A DNA stretch of 64,000 nt from Arbacia lixula (lineage: Eukaryota > Echinodermata > Echinoidea > Arbacioida > Arbaciidae), in assembly GCA_963669155.1 (NCBI GenBank), contig OZ022576.1, forward strand, positions 22,983,178-23,047,177, given 5' to 3'. The notes beneath the pieces are model-generated. The model was not told the DNA's origin. It searched no databases and was given only the letters and a program-made list of their open reading frames with translations. Below are positions 37,261 to 50,881 of this stretch, in pieces. Positions within the stretch are counted from its first letter, which is position 1. The number at the start of each line of letters is the position of its first letter. The translations under genes were made by a program, and so were the position numbers.

Positions 37261-38778
37261 TTGTGGCAAGCCCATAATTTGATTCAAGAGCTTTTTGTAA
37301 ATTCTACTCAATGTTGTTACATAATTATGATACTGTATAAGGGTATAATCACAATCTAACGGCTTGATTATGAGGCCCATAATTACAGAAGAGCAATTCA
37401 TATTTGAATATCTTCAAAGAGATGGCACTTGATCGTGGCACAGCTATGGTCCAATATTCAATGAAAGAGTAATGTTGACTATTAACTAACAGCTCTTTGC
37501 AATTACATGTACATGTACTTACAGCCTTGGACTCGTCGAAACTGCATTAGCTGTCCTCTGTTCTTGCACACATGCTCTCACACACACCTAGATATTCTAC
37601 CAATTTCAAGAGAAGCGACAATTCTCCACTGCTATCTTTTACCTTTACACTTCAGAATTATGGACAAAATGAGGTAATCTTCATTGTATGGTAATTTGAC
37701 TTGCAGTACACTAGGTTACTGAAGTGATTTGACTTTGTCAAAGTTTCATTCACAACTTTGTCAGATATGTAACTTTCTCACTATTGGTACATTTATTCAT
37801 GTTTTCATCCACAATTTCACAAATAAACAAATAATCAACTTTCCATTTGAGTCGTACACTGTAATAGTCATGACAATATGTAAAGCAATGGAATATAATT
37901 GGAATACTTATGTAACACACACTGCATAAGACTTGGCAATACTTGGTATTTTCTTGTATTTGCATTGATTAAATTAGCATATGGTATCTGAACACATCAC
38001 ACCTTTGGTACAGTATAAATCGATTGACATGAATGTCTTGAGATGACACATTTACAAGCTGTAAATTTAAATACTACAGAATGAGGGGTGCATATGTGTA
38101 AATGTGTGTGTTTGTGCGTGTTTGTGTGTGTGGGGGGGGGGGGAGGGTAAAGGGTTAATCAAAGCTTTGCTTGTAACAATCGCTCTTTCAGCTCTAGATA
38201 AAAATGTGAAAAGCGCAATTAAAGGTATAACACATTACCAGCATAACATTTTCAATTAAAGTTATGTCAAGCACATGTCACAAAGGCTTTGGAGAGGGTT
38301 GTAATACTTGTGAGCAACCACTGTGAAAAGTGCATAGAAGAAATGACAAATATCATTTCTGTATTCTTTGAAAAAAATATGTACATGTCTACCACACATA
38401 AATATGACTGATAATCTGACATATGTCAACCACAATTCTTATTCAGAGGATTCAGAGCAAGAGCTTCTGTTCAGATCTCTAAATGACAAGGATAATGCAT
38501 ACATAGCCCATTTCCACGATGTTTACTTACTGTAAATTACTGAACAAATAAATTGTCTCTGAGCTACATTTCTCTGTACTTAGATACATTGTATATGAAT
38601 TATATCAAACACAGAGTAAATATAAGTAAGATCTACAATTAAATGGTTGTTAGACTCTATCTGTCTACATAGTTTCAGTAGAATATAAAATATGCTGCAG
38701 GACACACAAACTATGTCCCATTCAAATCAAATTCCTTTCAGGGAGAACAGAGGAAGAGCTTCTTCTGTCTAATTGCTC

Positions 38779-38905
38779 AATAGAGTTGGGCCTGAGATCA
38801 ACGTCACAGCTGATTGCAATCTATTGCAGTCAGACTGCAGTCAATGGGTGGAGCTGATTACATTTGATTTCAATTAGCTGTGACTTTGATCTCAGGCTCT
38901 ACTGT
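38779..38905. mobile_element. CTGAGATCAA foldback element
   Basis: GCCTGAGATCAACGTCACAG on the left pairs with CTGTGACTTTGATCTCAGGC on the right; inside are GATTGCAATC and TGCAGTCAGACTGCA palindromes. A partial relative (GCAGTCAGCTGTGAGATTGA) lies near 43195. Confidence 0.7.
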
Positions 38906-39119
38906 ATGTGTGGGTTTGTACACAATGACTCCCACTATACTCAAGAATCTTACATGGACAAACATCTCTCATGAGCAACAACTCGTATTACAAATTGGAA
39001 AGAGTAACATTTCATTTTATAAACATGTATAGTAGAATCACAATATTTTTTGGAAAAAGTGTCCAGCTTGGTGCTACGTGTTCAGTGGAAATTGTTAGAT
39101 AAGGAAGTGGACCTGTCTC

Positions 39120-41473
39120 CTAGGCAACCCCTCCAATGGCTTGGGAGATTTCCGTCTCCATGGCCTGCATTTGTTCCAGCATGAATCTGTGATGGATGGC
39201 AGAAGTGACAGGGAAGAATGATTTCAGACATTGCTAATCAATTAAAGTACTAATTTCAAGTTAGTCAACTTAAGGTTTTTAAGTTTTTAAAGTTAATTGG
39301 GTTTTTACCTCAATGAACTATCACAGGAGAGGTAGAATTTCAGTACAACTACGGTAATGGTAATAAAGCAATGATTAAATCAAATAGGCTAACCTGAGAA
39401 TAAATATATTTTTTAATCATTTACAGCTCTTTACAGAGTTATTGGGAGGTCATCGTTATCTCAGAGTTCATCCACATCCACATTCTTTATCTCAGGAAAT
39501 GCCTGTACCATGCAACAGTATGCAGCAGTCTAGCTCAGGAAAGTCCAAGCTCTTAATCGAAGAGCAATCACCAGCATGCAATGATCAAACTTGCTGCTGT
39601 AGAGAGTATCAATCAATGCAATCCTTACCTCTGGGGGTCATTAAGCCCTGTCTCCTCCTCCATGTCTTCCCCCGTCTTCCCTTCCCGGCCAGCCAGCTTC
39701 TCCTTCTGCTGCTGAATGGTGACCAGACACTCCTTGATGCCACACCCAGCCCCCCTGGCCCAGCCCTTGGCCCCGCCCTTGGCCCCGCCCCGGCGGGCCT
39801 GGCACAGGGGGTACAGGAGGTGGAGGGCAGCCAGCAGGGCGGGGTAGGTCTGCATGGCCCCCACAGACAAACAGTGCTCCAGCTCGTACACAAACGACCT
39901 GGCAATGCAGAAGACAGTGCCATTGGCAATACTTTGAGAAACAATGCAATAGTTTTTTATTCCAAATTTCCAAACATATACGACCTGGATATGCAGAAGA
40001 CAGGTTAGATGGGCACGTCTTTGTTTCTGCACACCTATTAGAACTAATTATTCTGCTCTTGTCATTTAAGTTTTCTGTAAACAATAACACTCCATACCGC
40101 ATATAAGGAAAAAGTCCTCCCATGATACAATGCATAGCCACATTCAGATGTTTACAGTCTCATCATCTTCTGGGCCCTTTTGCATAAAACTAATAGTACC
40201 TTTGCTATCAATGGCAACTTCTATGGGAACCTTGAATTTGATTGGCTGTCGAGCGGTAGTTACCATTGATAGAGTCACCATTAATGGTAAGTTTTATGCA
40301 ACGGGGCCCTGATGTTTACAGTCTCATCTACTTCTGATCTAGTGTACTAGTGTATGAGGCAGGAAGCGGACATCACTTGAAAAATACCTTCAGACGTCGT
40401 TGCAACTCCCGTCTAGTCATTTTGGCTTTCTGGATACAATAATCATCACAATCTTAAGGACTTGAAGTGGGCAATTGAAGGCTTATGTGAGCAGGGCCAT
40501 GTTGCATATAGGTGTCCAATTATTGTAACTTACCATCAATGGTAACTACCATGGCAACAGGTGAAATAATGAGAGCTCATTGGCTGTTGGCATGGTAGCT
40601 ACCATTGATGGTAAGTTACAATAATTGCAAACCTATATATGCAACATGGCCCAGGTCCCTGTTGCTGCAGACAGATTAGAACTTATCATTCTCCTCTTAT
40701 TATCACACCATGATAAAGATCATTTCTTGAAGACAAATGGTGGTGAGCTGAAGACTTACTTGAGCAGGTCTCTGTTGCTGCACACCACGCCCAGGAGGAA
40801 CCCAGACACCAGGGGCAGATCTGCTGGTGTCAGGGCGGGGTCCATGGTGCCCTCTGACTTGGCCACCGCATCGGTCATCTCTCCCACACAAGCTGCCATG
40901 GTAGCCACCACGGGGTCAGTCTGGACACTGCTGCTTGACCGGTTGGCCTGGCGCAGGATGTCGCTCACTGCGGGCTTGATGCTGGTCAGGGTCTGAGGAA
41001 ACATAAGTCACAGTGTTATTTTTTCAATATCAATTATTGTTTAATTTCCACTTTAAAGAACAAAATATATAAAACTGAATAACAACAAATGGTTTAATAA
41101 GTTTGTAGCAGAACACTTGATTAGTGGATAAGTAATCATGCAAGGCCAACTAATATATTAAATTGTCACTTTGATTTCATTATTTCTGTATACTCCTGAA
41201 TTGAAAAGAAAGTAATCAATGTACAGTATGAAAATGATAAGTCTAAATGATTAATTAGAAGCCATTCATTACTCAATATCAATTTCAACACTCTTTTGCA
41301 TTTCGTTGGGTTATCAGCATCCGCAGACTTAAAAAGAGTGAAAATCTCATTATGTATTCATCTTGAAAATAACCTGTTGTTCTCCCTATTGTTTATAATT
41401 ACACCTACATCATTGTTAAAATGAAGCCTTTCATTGTGTTTTATTGTTCAATAATCCACAGTGTAACATTTGT

Positions 41474-41519
<46 letters not shown>

Positions 41520-44500
41520 GCTTCACTGGAGTGGTGTCCCTTTCTTCCTGCTTCACGCAGCCACCAACAGCCTTGATGAACCTTGAGAAGAGGTCTGCTA
41601 CCACGTCCTGCTGTCTGGCATCAACAGCAGACCCGCCCCGCCCCAACTGACACATAGCCTTAGCAATCACTGGCACAAACTCCAGATTCTCATCTAAACA
41701 GGATTGACAACAGAGATTGCTTTCAGAACACATAAATACTACTTCTGCTACTACTAATTTCAATGATGACAAAAATAGCAATAATTACAATAATAATGAT
41801 AATAATGCTTGTAATGATAATAATGATAAGGGTTCTTAATATAGTGATACTGCCGAGCGACGAACATTGAAATTCAACAATCAGGAAGATTTGGGGAAAT
41901 TGAAATGAAATAATCTATCAATAATCAGGGAGATTGGGTGATGTGAAGAAATATAAGCAGTAATATTGGTCTATTTTCAGGGCATCTCCTGTGAAATCAG
42001 TGAGAATTGACAGCTCTGGAAAATGATAACAATTAAAAAAATTTACATTGCCATTCATACAAGAAAATGAGTATCGGTAAATAAAATCTTTGTATATCGA
42101 AAATATATTCATGTCATCATAGCTACATGCATGGGTCCTCTTATACTAGTAATAGTGAGGGTTCTGGAAGATTATGACCAACCTGTCTGAAGAACCAGGT
42201 GGCAGAAGTTCGCCAGGTGAGACTGGAACTCATTAGATCCAAAGCCAAGCATGACAACATCACAGCTCATCTTCAGCACCACCTATCACACAAAATGGAT
42301 GGGTACATCAGTTAATATCACAAACAGAATCAGCCAAGTAGCTTATGTTACTTTATAGTTCATATCAGTTATCAACTTTAGCCTAGAACACACTACTGCC
42401 AGTACTCATATTCACTATTCACGCACAAATGTCTCACATTTTCAAAGACATCAATCAGTATCACAAACAATACTTTTGTTAACATGAATAGATTCATCTT
42501 TATGTCTATATCAAAACTTGTGTGAAACTTTCATAACTCTAAGGTCGAAACAGTGTACTAACTTATTAGACTGACTGTGATATCCTATCCTTCACTATAG
42601 ATAATGCAAAAGAAACAAATGATTGATAAAGGAATAGTTTTATATCATTATTTGAGCAATATTCACAATTACGAAAAGCTCTTGTAATTTGGCTGCACTT
42701 TATACAAGAAGAAGAACGGCCAGACTTTTTGTTTGTATTCGAGAAAAAAAGGCACATTTGTTAGAAAATTCCATCATTCCAAAGAAACTTCATAGACCAG
42801 AAAAACCCCCTGATTTTGATTAACCTTGAGGGAGTCCATGGCTAGCTTCTTGACCGCTCCATCTTCTGCTGACTTCATCCCGCTCCCATCCCCTCCACCC
42901 TGGGGGAGTACAGGCAGCAGTTCCCTATCACACCAGGCCAGGAGCTCATCAAAACGAGCACTCACACCGCAGGGTGCCCTGTCAGTGGGACTAGCTGGTT
43001 CAGCATTCTAAAAAAATACAATACAAAAATGAGTGGCGGTGTTATTCACCGATTCCTCATCGTGATGGCTCCTTATCATAAATGCATTGCATAAATAACA
43101 CTCAAGCCTGAATGAAGGAGAAATGAATTACAGTGGTATTAATCACTGCCTGCAATCACTCCATATGTTTGTAGACATTTTATAGTGCAATCAATTGCAG
43201 TCAGCTGTGAGATTGATCTCAGCCACTGCATAAGATAATATCTCACACAACTAATTTTAAATATTTAACCTATCCATGTGGCTGATGTTTATTTTCTCTA
43301 CTTAAAAAAAAAATGCTTTCAGATGTCTGTGCATATAATACAGTGGGTGTTCCAATGTTAATATTAACTTTGCATTCTGACTTGTTATCGGTCAATTGTT
43401 ATCATTGGCAGAGGAATACATGTTCAAGGGCCTCAATGGAGAACAATGTTTTAACCAATGAAGGAGAAAACTAAACTAAATGCATTAAACTACATATACA
43501 CAAATTATGGAAAAAAGATTCAGGTATATAACAGGGTTAAAGCATATTTTATTTGTATAGTAGCTTCTCATCGAGCTGATGTTATGCAACAGATACCCTG
43601 AACCATGTAATGTATTGTACCCTAATAACGATAGTGCTGCACGATATTTTGATTCCATAGAGTTCATGCGATGTTGAAAGAAATTATAATAAGCCGATGT
43701 TGATTTCATGATTAAGTCGCTAAATCATCTTGACCCACTCCTCCCAGCATTGGGTATTTGAACAGATTTATTCACCACACAATAATGTTACCACGAGGGT
43801 GTTTCACCAAGCTGTACGTAAGTTATGAATGATTTTACGAGCGACTGGTGATCCCTTCTTGTGCTAAATGTGATACCACACTTTGTTCATTGAGAATCTG
43901 ATTTAGCACAAGAAGGGATCACCAGTCGTTCGTAAAGTTGTTCGTAACTTACGAACAGCTTGGTGAAACACCCCCCAGTCCTTCTTGGTGATATTACATT
44001 GATGATAATCGCCTACTGCTAAAAGGCAACATTGTGCAGCACTAATTGAAATAATATAATTGGGTTTTTTTTTCTGGCAATGCATGGGCTAAATCTGCAG
44101 GGGTTAAATTTCCCGTTTATTTTTTTCCTGGTAGGTAGTGGGTGATCTCACCTCTAGTGACTCAAGATGGATGCTGATTCTGCAGTAGGCTTGCAGGATG
44201 CTGACCAGCATGTCATCAGTGACCAGGTCATTCACAGGGCCAGGGCTCAGTAGGCGCTTTTCAAGGGAGCGCTTTGTGCATAATAGAAGGCATACAAAGC
44301 TTGTCAGTACCAAGACAAAACACAGGAATGATTATATACCTCATACATAGATTCCTCTCATCTGATTGGTTAAAAGTAGAGTCATCGAAATAGCTGTGCC
44401 CCCGTTTTTAACAAGATGACGTCAAAATTAACTGTGCCCGGGGCATGGCAATCGACTGTGCCCGGAAAATAATCAAGACAACCTCAACACCGCGCGATAT

Positions 44501-47500
44501 CGCTCGTGTGTGCGCAATCCCTGTACGCGCAATGAGTGTTGATTTACATGCCTATTACATGCTATCTTGTAGGCCTTGTCAGTTCAGGAAATCTTTTAAC
44601 CAATCGATGAGAAGAATCTATACATTCGGTTTATAAAACAAATATTGACTGCTTAATATTCGGGGCACAGTTAAAATCATAGGCCCTCGGTGATGTCAAA
44701 ACCATGACTATGCCCTCAGCTTCGCTTCGGGCATAGTCATGGTTTTGACATCATCTTGGGCTTATAATTTTAACTGTGCCCCTCATAGCAGTCAATATTT
44801 GTATACTAGTAATAAGATCATAGCAGCAATGTAAACCTGTAGAGTATGGACAGTATGGACTATGTATCAAACTAAGCAAGAAATACAAAGACAGAAACAC
44901 ACACAACCAAATCACAAGGCAGCTTTTCAATACATAGGCTTTAAAGTATGTTTATGCATACCATTATAACAAACATAATGAAAATGTAAAGAATGCAAGC
45001 AATCAAACAATATCAAATAAAAACTTAAAATGTCTGATGTGCAGTTCAGCTCACTATGATAAGCTCACTAGAGTATGATGGAATAGAATCACAGGATTTC
45101 TATTTGATGTTATTCATCAGTAATTAAACACAGAGATCAAAGAGAGTGTATACAATCCTTCTCAATTGTCTTCTTTTAATGGGCTCATACCGCGAACTTA
45201 CTTTTCATACAGGTTACTCCAATCTGCTACTTACTAGCACAAACTTTATTTTTTTTGTTTTTCTTTTTTTGTCTCATTATGATTATTTTTTTTCTTACCA
45301 GCACAAGCTTGAGAGTGGTAACCAAGTCTCTGAGCGTTGTGGTTGATGCGTCGAGCAGCAGCGTGCGGCTGGAGTAGTTTGTGAGCAACCAGTCTAAGTA
45401 AGCCAGGGCTAGGCCTGGCTGGGGCTTCAGCGGCTCTGTGAAGGTCACCTTCCTCTCCTTCACCTTTGTCTTTTGAGAGAAGGGAAGGGTGGAGAGAGGG
45501 GAGAGAAGGAAAAAGAAAGGATTCAATTCTCCCTATCGCATATAGCTGATATCAAGCGATATCACCTCGCGATACCGCTATCTGATCAATTGCTCTTGGG
45601 ACGTATACTTCCAGTGAGAGTTTGTCGTCAGTGGAAAGTGACCTAGAAATCACTTTTTTTGATGAATTAAGCAGCGAACATTTTGTCTAGGGTTAGGTTA
45701 AGAATTAAGTTTAGGGTTAGGGTCAGATGTAGGTTTAGGGTCAAAATTCATAAAATTAGTGGGATACCCTGGTCCCCTATGGACTGCCCAATGTTGGTGG
45801 ACCGGAAGTTCATATCCCAAGAATTAAAGGTAGGAAAATTAGAGCGCCACACATGTTCAGATTCGGAGAACTATATGCGATAGGTAGAATTAAAATCAGG
45901 CAGTTACGTTATTATGTCTAATAATTTCAATAAAGACAAGGAAGATGAAATGATGGAGCACTGTGATAGAAGGTACAAACAATCCTCAATTTTGCATTCG
46001 TCTTCATCATACCAGAGGAGAAGGAAAGGGTGGAGATAGGGGAGAGAGGGAAAAAGGAAGAATTCAATTAAAATCAGCAGCTACAGTATTATATGTCTAG
46101 TAATAGTTAAAGTAAGGACAAAACAAGGAAAATGAGATAATGGAGCACTTTGGTAAAAAAAGCAGAAACAATCTCCAAAATGAATTCAGGATTTATGGGC
46201 ATCTCCCTTTTAGAGTGAACCTGTATATACAGACCACCCAAGGGAGTCAAGAACTGTGGTTTTTATAAGCAGGTGGACTTTCATACAGGTTTCAATGACA
46301 AAGATTGATGAAGGGGAAAAAATAAGACCTTTATGGACAGGTAGTCACTATAGCAAGTTTCATTGTATCAATGTATCTACCTTATCCTCCTCTTCTTGTT
46401 CCTCTACTGGTTCATCATCCCCTCCTGTCCGCTTCATGGCTGCCTCCAGCCAATCAGAGATGAGAACGATGACATCATTGCCCTTGCCCCAGGACACCAG
46501 GCACTGGAGGAGGGGGCCGTAGGCGTCTGGTGAGGCCGTAGGGGTCAGGCTCTTCAGCTTGGACCGGCAACTGTGGCTGTGATAGGGGAAGAACACACAT
46601 AGGGGAGAACACACATTACAATGAAACATATACATACAGACTTCTCAAGGGAGGCAAGTTAGGTAGTCTTTATGAGCAGGTGGTCTTTGTGTCCAGGTCA
46701 CTTAAATGCAGGTTTTAATGAGAAACATTTCTCAAAGCAGGTGGTCTTTCTAGACAGGTGGTTGCCGCAGCAGGTTTCACTATACTAAATTATCAAACAT
46801 CATATTTTCTTTTTCCATCGGAGTCCGCAAACCGAATCAAAATATATCTCACAAACCAATGACCTGGTTATAGGATACAGGGGAGTAACATGCACACAAG
46901 TATGTGCACCATCTCCATCCCCTGGTGAAAATTCCTTGCCTGAGCACAATATCAGTGCTGGTAAAGATCATTCACATAAGGTAACATTGACCTCAAACCA
47001 GGTTCTCATTCATACTCTTGGGTGGGTGGAGAGAAGCAATGTGGAAGTCTCGATAACAAAAGTGTCAAGTTTCAGTTTCTTGATCTGAACTATTAATGTG
47101 CTCATCTGAAAACTTATGGCTCAACACAATTTAACCCTTACCAATCACAGGCATATTTTGTGCACAATAAATACATTTATATTCATACAAGACAGCAACT
47201 TTGCCTAACACAGAAAGTGTTAATCACCTGAATGCTGGGACTGATGAAGAAGGAAGGAAAGCAGCCAGAGCCAACACTGCAGAAAGGGATCTCCCATCCT
47301 GCAACATGAAAACGGTCAAACCATGAAAATAAAATGAGATCTTTCACATTCCATGTGGTTGTGTTTTTACTGGTGATTCTATTTATTCAGAGTAAATATG
47401 AATGCATTTTCAGCATTATTATTCTGTTTCTAAACTGCAAATGAATATTTTACAGTATTTGATAAATAACATCTTTGTCTCTTCAAATAAATTTGACTTT

Positions 47501-48935
47501 GACCCAATCACAATGCAGATAGACACATGGTGGAATTACTCATCACCACTGGTGCATTTTTGCACAACTGATACACACAATTCCCACAGAGCAGCATTTT
47601 ATATGGCAAACCATGGATTAATATGTGAAAACATGGCGTAGTTTAAACACTTAAATTGTCAACATGTTTACAGATGAAATAACTTCATTAACCGCTATGT
47701 CATGAATGCCAACACTCACAGAATAGGACAGAACATGCCTTACCAATACCTAATCCCAGGCTAAGGTGCAGAAAGCTATTATTTAATAATCAATCAATCA
47801 GATACCATGGAAACATCAAAGAAGCCGTCCCCTTAAATCAATTGTGTGATGAGAATATATCATTCTTTCTGAAACAGGGCCCTGACTTTAAAATCTTGGT
47901 TGACTTTTCTGTTTTGCGACATGAGCATCGTCAACACACCTTTACCATGTTATCATTTGCAAGTTACCTGAAATGTGGAGAGAAACTTGGGTAGATATTT
48001 GCTGAATCTGGTGCGAAGTTTCTGGGAGACTGACTGATTAACAGGCTACATGAGAAATCAGAAAATACAATGATTATGAAATATTTTGACATACATGTAC
48101 ACCAAACTGTGATTGTGCAGCACAGATGATACTTCCATTATTCATCACAATATGATATAGTCCGAAAATCATCAGAAATTGCAATAAAGAAATGGTTAGG
48201 CATCTGAAATTGTGGCACAAAGTACATCAAATAAAATCAGTCAAATTGCAAACAACTGGTGTGCCAATAACATATAACGGCAAGTTGAAAAGGAGCATGC
48301 CCATCACACTGAATTTTAAAAACAATTAGCTCAAGTAAGCCCATGTTTGAAAGCTTTTCTTGTAAGTGCGCACATACTATATTTCATTATCCTCAGTCCA
48401 TTGACAAGGTGTGGGCTTCAGGTTGCTATGCTTTTAAACTGTTGACCAGTTCCTTTCCGGTTGTGTGCCAGTTTCTGTGTTTCCAGAAAGCTTTTTCTGG
48501 TCCACTCCTTCATGCTGTCAACCAAATTTTTCTGAACTTTACTTTATTTAGCATCCTATACAATCTAAAATCATAATGTAATATTTAGCATCATTTATTT
48601 TACTACTAAATACCTCTCCTCTATCAAACAAATATACAGTTTCATATGTAATAATGAGTGACATACTTTGGCGAGTTGCTGAGCAATTCCAGTCCACAGT
48701 ATGGCCATGATCTCCAGCATTCCGTCGATCACTTCTGTATCCTTCAGGGATAGACCTTCTTCCTCCTCCTCCTCCTCTTTCTCCCTATCGCCACCCTCCT
48801 CTCCGTCCTCCTCCTCCATGCCCGTCTCCTCGTTCCCTGCTGAGCTATCCCCAGCCCCAGACATGAGGGAGCTGTGGTGATGTGCCTGGTTGATGCAGCC
48901 TTGCACACAGCGGCCCAGCAGCAGCATGAAATCAG
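39120..48935 (-). CDS. NCAPG2: NCAPG2 exons 14-25 (C-terminal half)
   Basis: Exons 48667-48935, 47968-48045, 47228-47298, 46381-46576, 45299-45469, 44152-44271, 42825-43007, 42183-42282, 41518-41693, 40760-40992, 39629-39898, 39120-39186; residues 561-1204. Exon 14 carries an acidic run (EKEEEEEEEG) in the position of the vertebrate acidic linker. Exon 17 ends with EEQEEEDK. Exon 24 has an Ala/Gly-rich insert near residues 1127-1146 (GGAKGGAKGWARGAG). The last exon ends AIGGVA before TAG at 39120-39122. Exon 22 uses a donor inside a (GT)n run. Confidence 0.93.
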
Positions 48936-50828
48936 CTACAAGGAAAAAGTAATACTCCACATTTACGTAATGTTTTTGTGGTATGGTGTGGTATTCCTAA
49001 CTCCCCAAGAAAGGAGGTGCCATGGAGAGGCAATACTGGTCCTTCTAGGACGTTCCTAATGCAAATTAGGGAGAGTTAGACCATGCCCAGTGTGCATTTC
49101 CTAACCAATGGAAGGAAATGTGTTATTTATGAAGACCCAATCATAATCAATAAGTCTCAGAAAGACTTTCCCCAAGGTTCCCTCCTAACTCTGTGGACAG
49201 CAATCATGTTTATGCATGATTTATGCAAGTAGTTGCTCCTTATTTGTTTATGTGTATTATGACTGAGGACAGGGGGTGGCTCTCCTAAATATTCTCCAGA
49301 ATATATCCTATTCCACTCATATGCGCATTCTGGAATTCCAAGCTTCTTAACTTGGAGATTTGCATACACCTCAATAAAGTAAGGAGAACACTGAGGAGGG
49401 GACTTAGTAGTGATGTGCCTTGGTCGCAGGAGTCCTTGTCCTCCTTACCTGCCGTAGCAACGGACATGTGCTTGTGGGCATACTGGTAGAAGACCCGGGC
49501 GGCTCCAGGATTCATGGTGATCAGCGCCATGACGCGCTCCACCTGCACGCTGGGGTCTCGGTCTGTGGGCTGGAAGGACTTGAAGAGCAGGCTGACCAGA
49601 CGGCGGGCCACGGGGGGAGAGTCCAACTCCAGTCTGGCCAGCAGGTCCTCTACAGGCACGATGCTCCACACCTGGGGGGACGGGAGAATAAACTTACTTG
49701 TAGTTCTTTAAATATATCCTTTACATGCAAGATATAAATTTGTTTCTACAGAAGTGCATCTGATCCTCCTTTTTTGCGTGCACTAATTTACGCCCGCTCA
49801 GGTAGAGAGCATGCGCAGTAGTCCCAAGGAAGAAAATAGTAAATAGAGCATGCGCAGTCCTCCCCAGGAAAAAATAGTGAAAACTATCCGGAGCTCTTCG
49901 AGCATCAATTGACCAATCACGTTTCTAGAATACTCATGAATATTCATAGAAGGGATATAAATATAAATATCTACCTATCTATCTACAGATAGATTGTAGA
50001 GGATGAGAGTCAGGAATAATCCTTCAGATTGGTTATCTCTCAAAAGAGCGAATTTGCTTGACGTGTCAATTTAGTTGACAGGCCGTCTTCAGGAGTGAGG
50101 AGAGGAGTGAATTACCTTGATGGTCTTCAGGCCCCGCACCTTCAGCAGCAGCTCCAGGAAGGCAACCACCACCAGCTCCGAGGTGTCGTGGATGAAGTCC
50201 TTGAGGGAGGGCAGGAGATTCTTGAGGAGCGGGAGGCTGAGAGGGTTATCCACAACAAACACCAGGCCCTGTGAGGGGGGAAGGTACAAGGATATGCTGG
50301 ATTTCAACTCATTTTGTCCCCCCCAAATAAACTGGTCTATATGCATTTGTGTGCAATACTGACTCGTGCCACCATGACTTCATTAGAGCTTACATTGAAT
50401 GTCACGTCGTGGACCAGCTTGGAGAGGACGTGGGTCTCGACCTTTGACCTACCTATCTGACCACTGCTCACCTTGCAGACTACCACCCTGATGTCCTTGG
50501 GGATGATGGTCACCGTAGTTTGAGTTATTGTGTATTTTGACCTTGACCCATCTTACCCCTACTCACCTTAAAGACAGCCACCCTGACATCGTTAGAGCTG
50601 ACATCGAAGGCCAGGTCCTGGACCAGCTTGGTGAGGAAGGTGGTGAGGACGTGGGAAGGGATCAGCTCCCAGAACATGCCCATGATCCTGCAGATACCCT
50701 GGATGGCTGTCACTCGCACCACGGGGCACGGGTCATACAGGAAGCCCTGCAGGCAGGGATGGAGAGAGAGAGATGGAGGAGAGGGAGGGAGGGAGGGAGG
50801 GAGGGAAGGAGGGAGGGAGAGAGGGAAA

Positions 50829-50881
<53 letters not shown>

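Larger units (their letters stand above)
36996..39119. other. Convergent intergenic region and NCAPG2 3' UTR side
   Basis: Spacer between the 3' ends of NEMP1 (plus) and NCAPG2 (minus). Two foldback elements and a GT/G tract at 38104-38147 are the only structures seen. A minus-strand AATAAA at 37792-37797 is a possible but distant NCAPG2 signal. Confidence 0.4.

Noticed and set aside
39609..40141. Several overlapping long frames on both strands
   Set aside because: Shadows of NCAPG2 exon 24, whose GC-rich insert keeps other frames open; only the phase joining exons 23 and 25 is used.
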